Assembly: GCA_019279435.1 (NCBI GenBank)
Contig: JAAALK010000286.1
Location: 48,990,289-49,054,288 of the forward strand
Direction of reading: 5' to 3'
DNA: 64,000 bases
DNA from: Zizania palustris
Lineage: Eukaryota > Streptophyta > Magnoliopsida > Poales > Poaceae
The first letter of the stretch is position 1. The number at the start of each line of letters is the position of its first letter. The translations under genes were made by a program, and so were the position numbers. The notes under the pieces are model-generated. The model made no database searches. It was given only the letters and a program-made list of their open reading frames with translations, and was not told where the DNA came from. Below are positions 12,211-23,604 of the stretch, one piece after another.

Positions 12211-12755
12211 GTCTATGTGTTATAATAGTACAGAAATGCATGTGACATATCAAAATGGTTTCATTAAATATTAAATCTAACTAGTTTTAAATTCACATCT
12301 TACAACCACGCCATCCAATTATTGATTTGATTAACAAAATAGTTGAACGAAGACCCATAATATGGAATTGAAATTTAGCTGACTTTCAAAAAATCAAAAA
12401 AAAAGTCTAACAACCGAATCATGGTATGAAAATGGAAATTCCATCTCTTACACCCACAAAAGATGATTCATTAAATTTACGTCGTAATTTAGTATGCATG
12501 GATTAAATAAGTCTTAAATTGGAAATTTTAACGACTTCAAAGTTGTGATTGAATAGCAAAACAAAACAATATAATTAATGTAGACAAAAATGTTGTGCGA
12601 CAGGGAACAAAGAATAAACACGAAGTGCTACAGCCACGATCAACCAAGATATCTAGCTAATAGAGAAAGTGTCTTATCCATAAACCTACACATTTTTAAA
12701 GTAATAAGTGCACATAATCATAGTAATATAATATCCTCAGCCCGTAGTATGCCGG
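12211..12755. other. AT-rich intergenic DNA
   Basis: Low-complexity, AT-rich sequence between the L5 pseudogene and the CACTA element. I see no gene, RNA or clear repeat boundary. The last bases, CGG at 12753-12755, are the left target duplication of the CACTA insertion. Confidence 0.4.
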
Positions 12756-12774
12756 CACTACAACAAAACGGAAC

Positions 12775-12925
12775 ATTTTCGTCGGCCAATTTAACTTTTG
12801 TCGGCTCCTGTAAGCCGACGGAAGTTATCTTCCGTCGGCTTTTCACAGTGGCCGACGAAAGTTATCTAACTTCCGGCCGTCATCTAACTTCCGTCGGCTT
12901 TAATTCTGGCCGACGAAAGTTAAGG
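12775..12925. repeat. 5' subterminal repeats of the CACTA element
   Basis: Several copies of (A/T)ACTTCCGTCGGCTT and its inverse GCCGACGGAAGTTA, including variants with GACGAAAGTTA. In En/Spm-type elements such repeats are the binding sites of the TnpA-type protein. They match the array at the right end (21140-21690). Confidence 0.85.
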
Positions 12926-12939
12926 GGTTTTTTCCCAAC

Positions 12940-13370
12940 CGCACGCGCGTACAGGGAGACCTAACTCCCTGTACGCGCCCACTGCACAGCGCCCGCCGCC
13001 GCCTCCCGCGCCCAGCCCGCGCCGCCACCACCCCCGCCCCCGCGGCCGCCCGCCAGCCGCCCGCCGCCTCCCGCCGCCCCGGCCACCAGCCTTCGGCCCA
13101 CGCCGCACGCCCGCCTCGCGCCCGCGCCACCGCCCCGCCGCGCCCCCTCCAGCGAGCGCCGCCCTCCGCTACGCCCCCTCCCGGCCAGCGGCCCGCCGGC
13201 CACCGCCCCGTGCCGCCCGCCGCCACGCACCCTGATCCCGGCCGTCGCCGCCCCCTTTCGGTCGCCGCCCCCTGTTCGTCGCCGCCGCCGTCGCCCGTCA
13301 TCGCGCCCGTCGTCACCGCCCGTCGTCGCCGCCCGTCGTCGCCGCCCGTCGTCGTCCAACGAAGTAATTT
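12940..13370. other. GC-rich, CpG-rich segment near the CACTA 5' end
   Basis: A run of GCCGCC/CGCCCG-type sequence with long open frames on both strands whose products are only Arg, Gly, Ala and Pro. The composition explains the open frames. The position just inside the left subterminal repeats fits the promoter and first untranslated exon of the transposase gene. A comparable GC-rich block is at 62560-63010 in the second CACTA. Confidence 0.5.
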
Positions 13371-13746
13371 TTTTCTGCTTTTTTCACTTTTTATTTGTGA
13401 ATTATGTGTCACATAAATTGTTAATGTGTTATTAGAAGATATATGTCACCCAAGATAAATTGTTGATGTGTTATTTTTTCACTTTTTATTTGTGAATTGT
13501 GTGTCCATAAATTGTTAAGGTTAGAAGATATGTGTCACATACATATATATATAGTTGTTAAGGTTAGAAGATATGTGATTTTACGTATGTTTCACGCTTT
13601 TAAATATGTTTCATATGCGATGTTTTATTTTCATATGCAATATATGTTGTGATATTATATATGTATATATGATTCTAATTATATTATTCTACATATGCAT
13701 ATAGTTTTAATGATTTCATTGGGTGATTAGTATTATATCTATATAC

Positions 13747-14420
13747 CATAGTTGTTATGGCGGCGCGGCCAAGCGAGGCGCCAAACCACCTTCACAACTT
13801 TTAGGCGAGTATGGCGTGTGGCGAGGCGACGCCATATTCACTTTTTCTATATGTAATTATAGAAAAAAAATGTGCACAGACGCACAATGCTACTCTGTTG
13901 GCTTGTTGGGGCAGCATGGCATTTTTGAAACCTACCTTTTGCCATGCTTTTCTCCATCCCTCTCTCTTCCTATTTCTCACTTTTGTCCATCTCTCTCTGT
14001 TTTTTCCCCTCACTTTTCTCCATCCCTCTCTCTCTTTTTTCACTTTCCTCCCGGTTCCACGCCTCACTCCCTCCCCTCTCCCGTTGTCTCTTCCCCTCCC
14101 TAGGCGGCGACGACTAGACGTGGCAGGGCAGAGATGGCGATGTGGATCCAAGCAGTGGGGTGCGGAATCTAGGCGTCTCGGACGTGGATCGGATCTGGCA
14201 GTTGTCTCCTCGTCAAGCCATCACTTCTGTCGTGTGTCGTCCATATGAAGCAATAAGGAGTCCGCATGACGCCAAACACGATGAGGCAGGGCGCCATACT
14301 CGCCTGAGGCGGACGCCACACTCACTTGTGGCGAGTCGTCGCCCGTGGCGTTCGTCGGCGACCAGCCTGAATGCCTAATCGTCTATTAGGCGACGATTAG
14401 GCGACGCCTTAACAACTATG
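13747..14420. mobile_element. Nested non-autonomous DNA element (GGCGACGCC family) inside the CACTA
   Basis: Inverted ends CATAGTTGTTATGGCG at the left and CGCCTTAACAACTATG at the right bound 674 bp. Inside, words such as GGCGAGGCGACGCC and TTAGGCGACGATTAGGCG recur. The flanks TATATAC and ATATATAC hint at a target duplication but are too simple to be decisive. No transposase is seen, and the middle (about 13930-14100) is a pyrimidine-rich tract. It lies upstream of the TnpD region and does not interrupt it. Confidence 0.7.
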
Positions 14421-14603
14421 ATATATACTTTATTATATATATTTATTTTCGTATGCAATTTTTTATTTGACAACAACGTAGATAGTGTAACGAAACCTAT
14501 GCGTCACCCGTTTCGGACCAACATGTCTCACACGTGTCATGCGTGTGAGATGTGTAGGTCCGGAATTGTCCCTTTTTGGACAGCCTCGGAGTGGGCGACA
14601 GAG

Positions 14604-14757
14604 CTGTGGTCTTTATGATGAGTCATGAGTCCGAATGGGATTTCAGTAACATAACCTTGTTGTTCTCCATTGCACCACTATCAGGCGTGCAATTGGAGAA
14701 CAGCGGGGTTATGCTGCTGAAATTTCGTTCGGACTCATGACTCGTCATAAATACCAC
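14604..14757 (+). other. Long near-perfect hairpin just upstream of the CACTA transposase
   Basis: The arms 14604-14672 and about 14687-14757 are inverted copies with a loop of roughly 15 bases. Of the 11 substitutions between the arms that I counted, 9 leave a G:U pair in a plus-strand RNA, so the transcript would fold into an almost continuous stem of about 65 bp. It sits 117 bases before the TnpD ATG. It could be a small-RNA precursor, a regulatory hairpin in the transposase leader, or a remnant of a palindromic insertion. No flanking target duplication was seen, so I do not call it a separate MITE. Confidence 0.75.
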
Positions 14758-14873
14758 GTTTTGTCGGTCACTCTTGGGTGGGTTTAGGACCTATCTTTTC
14801 TATAGATATAGGCCCGTGGTACTTATGATATCGATGCATTCTCGATTGAATGAATTAATGTTTTGCCTATAGA

Positions 14874-17800
14874 ATGGCTGAGGACGACCGACGGTGGATG
14901 TATAGTGGTTGGATGAAAAGTGGAGCTCACACGAGGGAGTGGGTAATCAACGCTGAGAAATTTGTTGATCGTGCATTCACTTTGACAACAAACACTGGCG
15001 CGAGGTACTCATGCATGAAGTGCATAAATTCTCGTTGGCAAGACAAGAGGACGTTGTCATTGCATATTTGCAAATATGGTTTCGTGCCAGGTTATGAAGT
15101 TTGGTCTTTTCACGGCGAGACATGCCGTGAAAAAACGGTATTAGTAGTGGAAGAAGAAGATGATAGCGTTGCTGACGATAGGATGGATGAGATGCTTGAT
15201 GCTATACGACCGGAGTTTGAATCAAACCCTGAGGATCCTCCAACACCGAAGGTTCAAAAGTTTTTCGACATCCTTCGAGCTTCAGAAGAGCCATTGCATG
15301 AGCACACCACCGTAAGCGTTCTCGCTTTCGTGACTCGTATTATGGCTATTAAGTCAAAGTTTGCATTTTCAAACAATTGTTATAAGGAGCTATTGAATCT
15401 GATCAACTGATATCCTTCCTAAGAACCATAAGGTGCCGAAAGACATGTACCAGTCAAAGAAAATGCTTTCTGCTCTCGGTATGGAGTATGAGAAGATTGA
15501 TGTGTGCCGAGATAATTGTATGATGTTCTGGAAAGAACATAGTAATGAGGTGAAATGCTTAAAATGTGGTAAACCGAGATTCGTAGAGGTCGTAAATGAA
15601 GATGGAGAGAAGGTGACGACAGAGGTTGCTCATAAGCAACTTCGTTACATGCCTCTTACACCTCGGGTGAAACGATTGTTTCTCTCAAAGAAAACCGCTA
15701 GACATATGCGATGGCATAAAGAAGGTGTACGTGAGAATAATCAAGTAATGGTGCACCCATCTGATGGTGAGGCATGGAAGGCTCTAAATGATTTTGATGC
15801 AGACTTTGCTAGTGATGCAAGGAATGTTCGCATCGGGTTAGGCAACAGATGGATTCACGCCTTTCAATGTAACCGCATCGTCGTACTCTTGTTGGCCTTG
15901 TGTTTACTATTCCATACAACCTTCCACCTTCGTTTTGTATGAAATATGAATTTATGGTCATGTGTATCATTATACCCGGTCCAGAGCATCCTAGAACACG
16001 ACTAAATGTGATGCTGAAGCCCTTAATTGATGAGTTGAAACAATTGTGGAAAGGAGTTGAAGCATATGACTATGACCAGAAGCAAAAATTCAATCTTCGA
16101 GTTGCGTATCTGTGGTCGGTCCACGATTTTCCTGGCATACGATATTTTTTCTGGTTGGAGTTGTCATGGAAGGTTGACATGCCCGATATTTGCGAAGGAC
16201 ACAGATTGTTTCCGTCTGAACTTCGGGGGAAAGATTTGTTACTTTGATTGCCATAGATGTTTTTTACCCTTGAATCACCCATTTAGGTTACAGAGGAACA
16301 ATTTCAAGAAGGACAATATTGTTGTAAAGGGACCACCAAGGCGTTTAAATGGTAGAGAAATCGCTGATATTCTGAATGAGTTGGTCCTTAATGAAAATGA
16401 GGATGGATTTGTAGGATTCGGAACCGAACATAATTGGACCCACATATGTGGCTTATGGTAACTGCCGTATGTCAAATCACTAATTCTAATGCACAACATT
16501 GATGTTAGCATCAGGAACGTAATGTTGATGAAAGCATTATAAGTACATGTATGGATTTTACTGACAGGATAAAAGATAATGTAAAGGCGAGAAGAGATTT
16601 AGCTGAGATTTGTAATCGACCAACCCTTGAGTTGACGAATAGTGGTGGCAAGCCACGTACCCCATTTTGTTTAAAACCTAAAGAAAAAAACAAGTAATGA
16701 GGTGGTTGAAAAATTTGAAATTTCCAGATGGTTACGCCGCGGGATTTAGAAGAGCTGTGAATTTGAAGACAGGGAAATTAAATGGATTGAAAAGTCACGA
16801 TTACCACATAATAATAGAAAGACTCCTTCCTGTAATGTTTCGCGGGTACCCTGAATGATGATGTGTGGAAGGCGTTAGCTGAGCTGAGCCATTTTTATAG
16901 ACAACTTTGTGCGAAATAAATTAAGAAAGATATGATGGAGATGCTAGAGAAAGAGATCCCGGTGCTTTATGTAAATTGGAAAAAATATTCCTTTCAGGGT
17001 TCTTCAATCTAATGCAACATTTACTGGTTCATCTGTCATATGAAGCTAAGGTAGGTGGCCCTGTGCAATATAGGTGGATGTATCATATTGAAAGGTCCCT
17101 AAAGAAGCTTAGAGCGATGGTTGGTAATAAGGCCAGAGTTGAAGGTTGCATCGCAGAAGAATTTAAATTGAAAGAGATAGCATACTTCACTAGTGTATAC
17201 TTCGCTGAGCATCACAATATCAACACACCTGCTACACGGTACCATATGGATGAAGACCATCCTTGTAGTGATCTCCAAATATTTAGGTGGAAGGGCATAA
17301 CTGTTGGTGTCTCCACGACATATTATGTAACTCAGGAAGAACGAACATATGCCTTGCTCTACATGTACTCAAATATGGAAGAGATGGAACAATATTTCGC
17401 GTAAGTAAATTCTTTTTAGTTTTATATTTTACCTCCAAATTTTATACCCGTGTGTTTACCTATTCGTTACAATGACAGTATGTTTGATTCGAAATACTTG
17501 ACATTTGGTCGTCAACCAACGGAGAAGCAATTAGATAAATTGCATCGAGAAGGAGTAAATGGCGGGCCTAGTTTCCTCACTTGGTTCAGAGAACATGTAA
17601 ATCCTTACCTTTTGGGACCCGTATTATTTTACTCTACTAGGTTAATTATCTTATAATCTCTTATGATTTGCAGTGCGTGCTCGCTGACAATGTACATATA
17701 GACTTACGACAGCTCTCTTATGGGAGTATTAGTGCCAAAAGTTACGGTCGCTATGATGTTAATGGTTTCCTGCTTCCGTTCAACTATTTTTGAAGCATAT

Positions 17801-18330
17801 CGACCTCTAGCGGCAACAACTAATACTAGAGTTGTTACAAGGGTCGTTGATGGACAAGGACACGAAACTATGTATTATGGAATTATCAAAAATATAATCG
17901 AGTACAATTTTGCCGGGAATAAGGAGATTAAAGTAGTCTTCTTCGATTGTGATTGGTTCGACCCTAAACATGGTACTCGTTAAAACCAATTTGGGATGGT
18001 TGAAGTCAAACACGCCGAACTGATTATCTAGTTGCGATAATTTTGTCCTTGCTCACCAAGTCGAGCAGGTGTATTATATGCCTGTACCCATGTGAAAAAC
18101 TAAGTGCTTGGTGGGTAGTCTACAAAGTGAATCCTCGGGAACGTCTACACACCCCTAGTGATGACGCTTATCAATTGGAGGTTGAAGAGGTCGATGAGGT
18201 TTACCAAGATGATGAATTGCCGACTTATTTTAATGTAGAGTCAGAATCGTCGACATATTCTTTTCTCGGTGATTCTAATGATGTGGTAGTTCCCGAGAAA
18301 AGGAAACACCAACATAAGAAGAAAAAGTAA
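14874..18330 (+). pseudogene. CACTA TnpD-type transposase, decayed
   Basis: Domains appear in the usual order of plant CACTA transposases. 14874-15410 is the transposase-associated domain (start MAEDDRRWMYSGW, then WINAEKF-like VINAEKFVDRAF and a zinc-finger-like CMKC). 15420-16460 is the tnp2 catalytic region (LGMEYEKIDVCRDNCMMFW, VKCLKCGKPRF, MRWHKEG, HPSDGEAWK). 16976-17404 corresponds to DUF4218 (LMQHLLVHLSYEAKVGGPVQ, YRWMYHIER). 17720-18330 corresponds to DUF4216 (YYGIIKNIIEY, VVFFDCDWFDP, VEQVYYMPVP). The reading frame is broken many times: a stop after LLNLIN near 15410, frame changes near 15900 and 16245, and stops near 17983 and 18094. Some breaks could be introns, but several are true in-exon stops. 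It transposes the element when intact; here it is probably inactive. Confidence 0.88.
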
Positions 18331-18497
18331 CATGGCGTGCTTTCGGGAGAAAAGAACAAATTGATCCTGATTTTGATGATAATTGACAAGTAATTGTTTT
18401 CATACATGCATATGCAATATACTTCATATTACATGTTTTTTCATATGTACAAACCCTCTTTACTAATAAATGCTCGTTTGTGCTTATTTTGAACAGG

Positions 18498-20850
18498 ATG
18501 TCGAAAAAGGTGAAGACGGTCACGAGGAAGCTCTTCGGCTTAGGGAGTTCATCGGCGAGTACACCGACGAGTCAGGAGGACACCCTATTCCAGAGTAGTT
18601 CCTCTTCTTCAAACAGACGTCGTCAAGAGTAGCTCCTGAGATGCATAGATCCGACATTAATTGGTCGGCCTATTGCATTTCAACTGGATGATGAGGTAAC
18701 TTTCAGATTGATTTTTATGTCAGTTATAAACTATTACTAATTGTTTCAATACTATTTTGTAGGAGGAAGAACACTTGGAGAGTGCGGGTCATGAGGTTGA
18801 TCCGGTGGGTGGGGGGCAGGGGGTTGATGTCCCGGACTATGCGGCGCAGAGGGATGACCCGGAGGGTGCGGGGCAGGGGGATGACCCGGATGGTGCGGGT
18901 TAGGAGGAGAGGGTTAAGGCTTCCGGGGCCTCAGTATCTTTCAGGACGAGCCACCTGGTCGCCCCACCAGTAGTATCTTCCGGTGGAGCCAAGATCGAGA
19001 TTACGCCTGTAAGTGATGGGTAAGTCTAATACTCTTATGTTGTTTTGCTTTTTTTCAAAAAAAAACCTTTCACTAAACTGACTTTATTTATTATGTATTT
19101 TTAGATCTTGGATTGACTCTCGGTTTGACGACACTTCGAGGGTCAGGCAGGTTAACCAGATATTGGGTAATCTGTATCGTCTGCACTACCCAGGGGTGTT
19201 GACAATGTCGACCGGTGAGCGGGTTCTATGCCAGACATGGCACTAGTACCGGTTTTCTCCTGACGGGCGCCACGGAACTGCTCAGGGGGCGGTGTCTCAT
19301 GACTTCTGGGTATGCATGTGTTTTTTCAATCTTCTTTTAGTTCTAACACAAAACTTTTCGTGTTACAACACTGTACTAATCAAGACTTTTGCAGTTACGC
19401 TTTTGCTTGCCAGAAGTCGGAAATCACCATAACCATGCCCTTCAAGTCTTCAACAACAATGCACATAAGGTGGTGAAGGACGTTATTTCGTATGCCCGCA
19501 TTCAAGCTAACAATGCTTACTACAAGGAGAAGCTAGGGCAACGAATGAGTAAGGCGACGGGCGCATCGTCAATCTATTTGACTGAAGAACAATACCGTTC
19601 GGTAAACAATTATAACTTTTTTCTTCTTCGATTGTTGAGATTTGTTGTCATATAATACAAATAGCATCTCTGTTCAGGTGAGGATTCCGTGGTTTGCAAA
19701 CCGCGAGGACGCATATTTCGAATTCTGCAAGATTTGGTCTTCAGCTGCATTTAAGAAGACTTCCGAGCAGAAAAGACAATGCCGCGGGACGGATCCGAAG
19801 CACAGATATGGTGCCGACGGACATATTCGCCACGCTAAATGCTTGGTAAGACCTTCTTCTGTCACTCTTTAGCTATAGATACATTGTAATACGACTAACT
19901 CATTTCTAATGTACAGGAAGCTAAATCTGGCAACATGCCAAGTGACATAGAGGTGTATACCTCTGGTCACAAAGGAAGCGATCCTACACAACCAGATGTC
20001 TTGTGTAGCCAGACAGCCACGGACCATTTGGTGAAATGTTATTAAGAGTTGTGTAATTTCATTTTTCTGCGTCTAGCTAATCAGACATGTTTTTTGCAGG
20101 CGCAGTATGGTGAACACATGGTTCGACTCCATGGAGAGGACTATGATTGGCGGAGAGAACCTGTCGACCAAATGGTCGTGTACTCCAGCGGAGGTGGAAA
20201 AAGCCATGGACGGTGAGACAATGTTTTTATTAATGTTTTGTGTATGGTATTGTGATGGTAACTAACTCATTCAATATTGCAGGTACTTCATGTTCAATGG
20301 AGTTATTGACTCGAGAGCGGTGAGAGCTCAGAAGTCAGCTCAGTCGTCGCAGAGCTCCGTCGGAGTTGGCTCCAGCCGTCGTCGCTCTTCAGAAACCCCG
20401 TAGGTGGTTCGGGTGAGGGAGGAAATGAGGCGGGTAAACGAGCACAACAGGAAACAACAAGAGTACTATACCGCCTACTTAGCACAACAACAGGCGATGA
20501 TCTAAGTAAGTTTAGTTTAGAGTGTTGCATTTAAAAATTATTCAGAAATAGGTTTAGAACTAACTGATTACATTACAACATGTGTAGCAACTAGCCCAAC
20601 AAAATGGTGCATTTGACATGTCCATGTTCCAACCACTACCTCCCCCGCCATCACCACTATCTCCTACATCACCTGAGGTACCTCCTAGATACTTAAGTTA
20701 GCGTTTAGAAGGGTAGTTGAGTTCGTTCTCTAATTTTGTCTATTTCTTTAGGGTTTCCGTACGCCTGGTCAAGATGGAGCCTCCGGGGCAAATGTGGATG
20801 AAGCGGGAGGCAGCGGTGGCACCCACGACCCAAATGTGGGTGATCAGTGA
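18498..20850 (+). pseudogene. CACTA second gene, TnpA-like/Ptta-En-Spm family, decayed
   Basis: Several exons can be followed. The first starts MSKKVKTVTRKLFGLG at 18498. Next comes a stretch with VNQILGNLYRLHYPGVL (about 19150). Then 19394-19600 reads LRFCLPEVGNHHNHALQVF and ARIQANNAYYKEKLGQRMSK. 19678-19845 reads RIPWFANREDAYFEFCKIWS. Later exons near 19918, 20100 and 20282 carry MPSDIEVYTSGHKGS, AQYGEHMVRLHGEDYDWR and GRYFMFNGVIDSRAVRAQ. The final part is Gln- and Pro-rich and ends at about 20850. This matches the plant transposase family (Ptta/En/Spm) that binds the subterminal repeats. In-exon stops (after NRRRQE near 18631, after QTWH near 19243, after SSETP near 20401) indicate decay. 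Confidence 0.82.
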
Positions 20851-21125
20851 GTATGGATGTGTATTGTGAACCTGGATTGAATCTTGATGTGTTATGTGAC
20901 TTTGTATGTGAATTTGGATGGTATATGTGAATGCGGATGTGTATTGTGACTTTGAATGTGAATTAAGTTGTGTTATGTGATTTTGGATGTGATGTGTGAA
21001 GTTTTGGATGTGAGATATGATTTTGGATGTTATATGTGAAGTTTGAATGTGATTTTGGATGTGAAATGTGAATTTGTATGTGTATTGTGAATGTGATATA
21101 AATTGTGTTTGGATGTGAGTGTGAA
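20850..21125. repeat. Short-unit tandem array, GGATGTGAATTGTGA type
   Basis: Loosely repeated 12-25-bp units made from TTTGGATGTG, TATGTGAA and TATTGTGA follow the second CACTA gene. The array precedes the right subterminal repeats. It has no coding capacity. Confidence 0.7.
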
Positions 21126-21139
21126 TAGGGGAACCAGGA

Positions 21140-21690
21140 AAAAAACAGCTAACTTTCGTCGATTTTGACCATAGCCGACGAAAGTTAGCTGCTTTCGGCC
21201 ACGTGGGCAGAAAGGCTGACTTCCGTCGGCTAGGGCCAAAGCCGACGGAAGTTAGGTGCCCCTAACTTCCGTCGGCGCTAACTTCCGTCGGCCACGTGAA
21301 GCCGACGGAAGTTAGCTAACTTCCGTCGACGGCCGACGGAAGTTAGCTAACTTCCGTCTACTCGCTTCCGTCGGCCAAATACCGACGGAAGTTAGCTAAC
21401 TTCTGTCTACTCGCTTCCATCGGCCAATGCCGACGGAAGTTAGCCTTGACGTGGCAGAATTCAGCGCTAACTTCCGTCGGCCACGTGAAGCCGACGAAAG
21501 TTAGCTAACTTCCGTCGACGGCCGACAGAAGTTAGCTAACTTCCGTCTACTCGCTTCCGTCGGCCAAATACCGACGGAAGTTAGCTAACTTCCGTCTACT
21601 CGCTTCCATCGACCAAATGCCGATGGAAGTTAGCTTCTTCCGTCGGAAAAGGGCTAACTTCCGTCGGCTTTGGCCGACGAAAGTTCTCTG
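21140..21690. repeat. 3' subterminal repeat array of the CACTA element
   Basis: More than 20 copies of CTAACTTCCGTCGGC, its inverse GCCGACGGAAGTTAG or one-base variants (for example ending GTCTAC or CATCGGC), often as back-to-back inverted pairs. Larger blocks are duplicated: the segment starting CTAACTTCCGTCGGCCACGTG occurs at about 21279 and again at about 21466. Such arrays are TnpA binding sites in En/Spm-type elements. Confidence 0.9.
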
Positions 21691-21706
21691 TTTTGTTGTA
21701 GTGCGG

Positions 21707-23604
21707 AACCCACCAACATATTATATGTTCCGCCCCTAAAGATGGCAATGGAGTCCATTGTCCTAATATATAGGTGATGTGAAACACATAGTGAGGACGA
21801 CGAGCTACGTCGCATGGACGAAGGCTTGTATATAGGGTGAACTCTAACCCCTCTCGTGAGGCTTCTGATGTTTGACACATGAGGAAGGAGGAGCACATCT
21901 GATAACCAATGCAGTGGAGCGCTAGAGCCAATGCACGTGGGGCGACCAGGGCAGTCGGCGTAGGAGCAATGGGGAGGTTGGCAATCCTTGTCACGCAGGG
22001 CAACGCAACCGGGAGCCAAGGTAGAGAGGTCGGTGGCGTGCAGCGTGGGTTTAGCGGGCCTATCTCGGTCAGCAGCTCTAGATCTCGCAGACACTGCACT
22101 GCTTTCATCGGCCATTGAGAGCGTCCCTAAATTACGTATAGGAATCATTTTAAATTCTATCTCATTCTAAAAAATAATTAATCTATAACAGTTTCCGTAT
22201 GATTTTGATCTCTATTTTTAAAATCCTATAAATATGGTCTATAATATATAATAATTTTGAGTAAAACTATGATGCATTCAAATATATGTATTGCCCAACC
22301 TATAACAATACGTACGGGAAAAAATAATGTATATGCAAGAGAAAAATATGTGCAAATAGAAATAGAGATTTATCAAATTAATCTTATATTTGAGAGAGAT
22401 GAATGGTAATTTAGGGAATGAATTAGGAAAGAGACTCATTTAGGAGAACTTTTGGAGCTTCATTTTTCATAAAAATATCTAAATTTAAATTTAAGTAACA
22501 TAATCTCTTGGAGATGCTATGACACCTCATCGGTCATGCCGCCCCATTCGCCCTACGCCACTTACTTCCTCGCCTCGGCCATTAGATGTGCTCCTCCTCG
22601 ACTTGTCAAACATCCATAGAGGGGTCTCAAAAGAGGGGATTTAAAGCCTTACCCGTATAATATTTTCTCATGTCACAAAGCATGTAATGTGTATAAATAC
22701 GGTATATCGACCTATTTGACAAGATTGTCTAAACTTATTTTTCAACTATGCATGCAACAAGCATGTATGTCGTATATGGGCCTTTTGACAAGATTTTTCT
22801 GAAGCTTGTATTTTTTTTAAGCTACAGAATGTTGATTTGTTTATATATTTTATAACTACTAAGTTTTGTATTTAAAAAATATGAAGTATTTAATAGACTA
22901 GTGTTTGGCTAGAACAAATTGTTTTCTCTATTTTTTGAAAGCTCCTGTCATTTAATTTAGTCCGAATACAATTGTTAATTTTATAACTGCCAAAATACTT
23001 TGCATGATTGGCAATGGATCATTGTATAGGCTGACTAATCTTTGTTCATCATCTGGTCACTCTCACAGATAGTATGCAATCATCATGGCATTCCGAAAAC
23101 ATAAGGACACATTAAAGCCAACAGCCAGACACAATACCATGAAGGCAGACATTGTTATCATCAGCAGAAAAAATCACCATCAACATAAGGCAGAATACAT
23201 AGTCACTCCTTTGCTAATACTACTTGAAGAATTAATAGAAACTACAGTTTTTCTCTAATTGTGTTAAATCAATGTCATGATAAAAAAATCCAAGAGGAGT
23301 AGAAGTCAAATGAACTATTGCAAATATATTATATACAACCATGTTGCGAAAGATAAACCATGGCCATAACCACAAGTCCACAACAACTTCACTAAACACT
23401 GTCTCCCCAAAATCTGGAGCTCTCTTTACAATCGAATTGGTTTTGAAGGGTGTTATTGAATTGTTGTTCAAAAAAAAGTTGAGTTGTGACAATCATCTAC
23501 GGGACAGAGAGTGAGTTAAAGCAAAAAGTTTCTTACTATAAATTAAGCTCCTCAGAACAGCCGAGTATTCAAGAGCTCTACTACTTGTCAGAAGGTATAA
23601 ATTT
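21707..23604. other. Intergenic DNA with a MITE-like segment and the CDT2 3' flank
   Basis: 21707-22110 has overlapping open frames on both strands but no recognisable protein. About 22118-22525 resembles, in inverted orientation, the segment at 50770-51180 (shared words such as TTAGGGAATGAATTAGGA and ATATTTGAGAGAGATGA); both look like copies of one MITE family ending in GGAGATGCT. 22530-23230 is AT-rich with nothing clear. 23230-23604 is probably the CDT2 3' UTR. Confidence 0.4.

Larger units (their letters stand above)
12756..21703 (+). mobile_element. Complete CACTA (En/Spm) DNA transposon, 8.95 kb
   Basis: The terminal inverted repeats are CACTACAACAAAAC at the left and the complement GTTTTGTTGTAGTG-like end (TGTTTTGTTGTAGTG) at the right. 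The 3-bp target duplication CGG is perfect (12753-12755 and 21704-21706). Subterminal repeats of CTAACTTCCGTCGGC lie at both ends in both orientations. Inside are a GC-rich 5' segment (12940-13370), a nested transposon (13747-14420), a long hairpin (14604-14757), a TnpD-type transposase region, a second TnpA-like region and a short-unit array. Both genes have stops and frameshifts, so the element is probably no longer autonomous, though its ends look intact and could be mobilised in trans. Confidence 0.95.

Noticed and set aside
12900..13412. 170-aa minus-strand ORF and overlapping frames rich in Arg, Gly and Ala
   Set aside because: Product of the GC-rich block inside the CACTA; composition alone explains the lack of stops.
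13801..14378. Open frames of up to 145 codons on both strands
   Set aside because: They fall inside the nested GGCGACGCC-type transposon and show only low-complexity Ser/Pro/Phe or Arg/Lys stretches.
21596..22148. 164-170-aa minus-strand frames crossing the CACTA right end
   Set aside because: They run from the flank into the subterminal repeat array across the insertion point, so cannot be an ancestral gene; no domain is seen.
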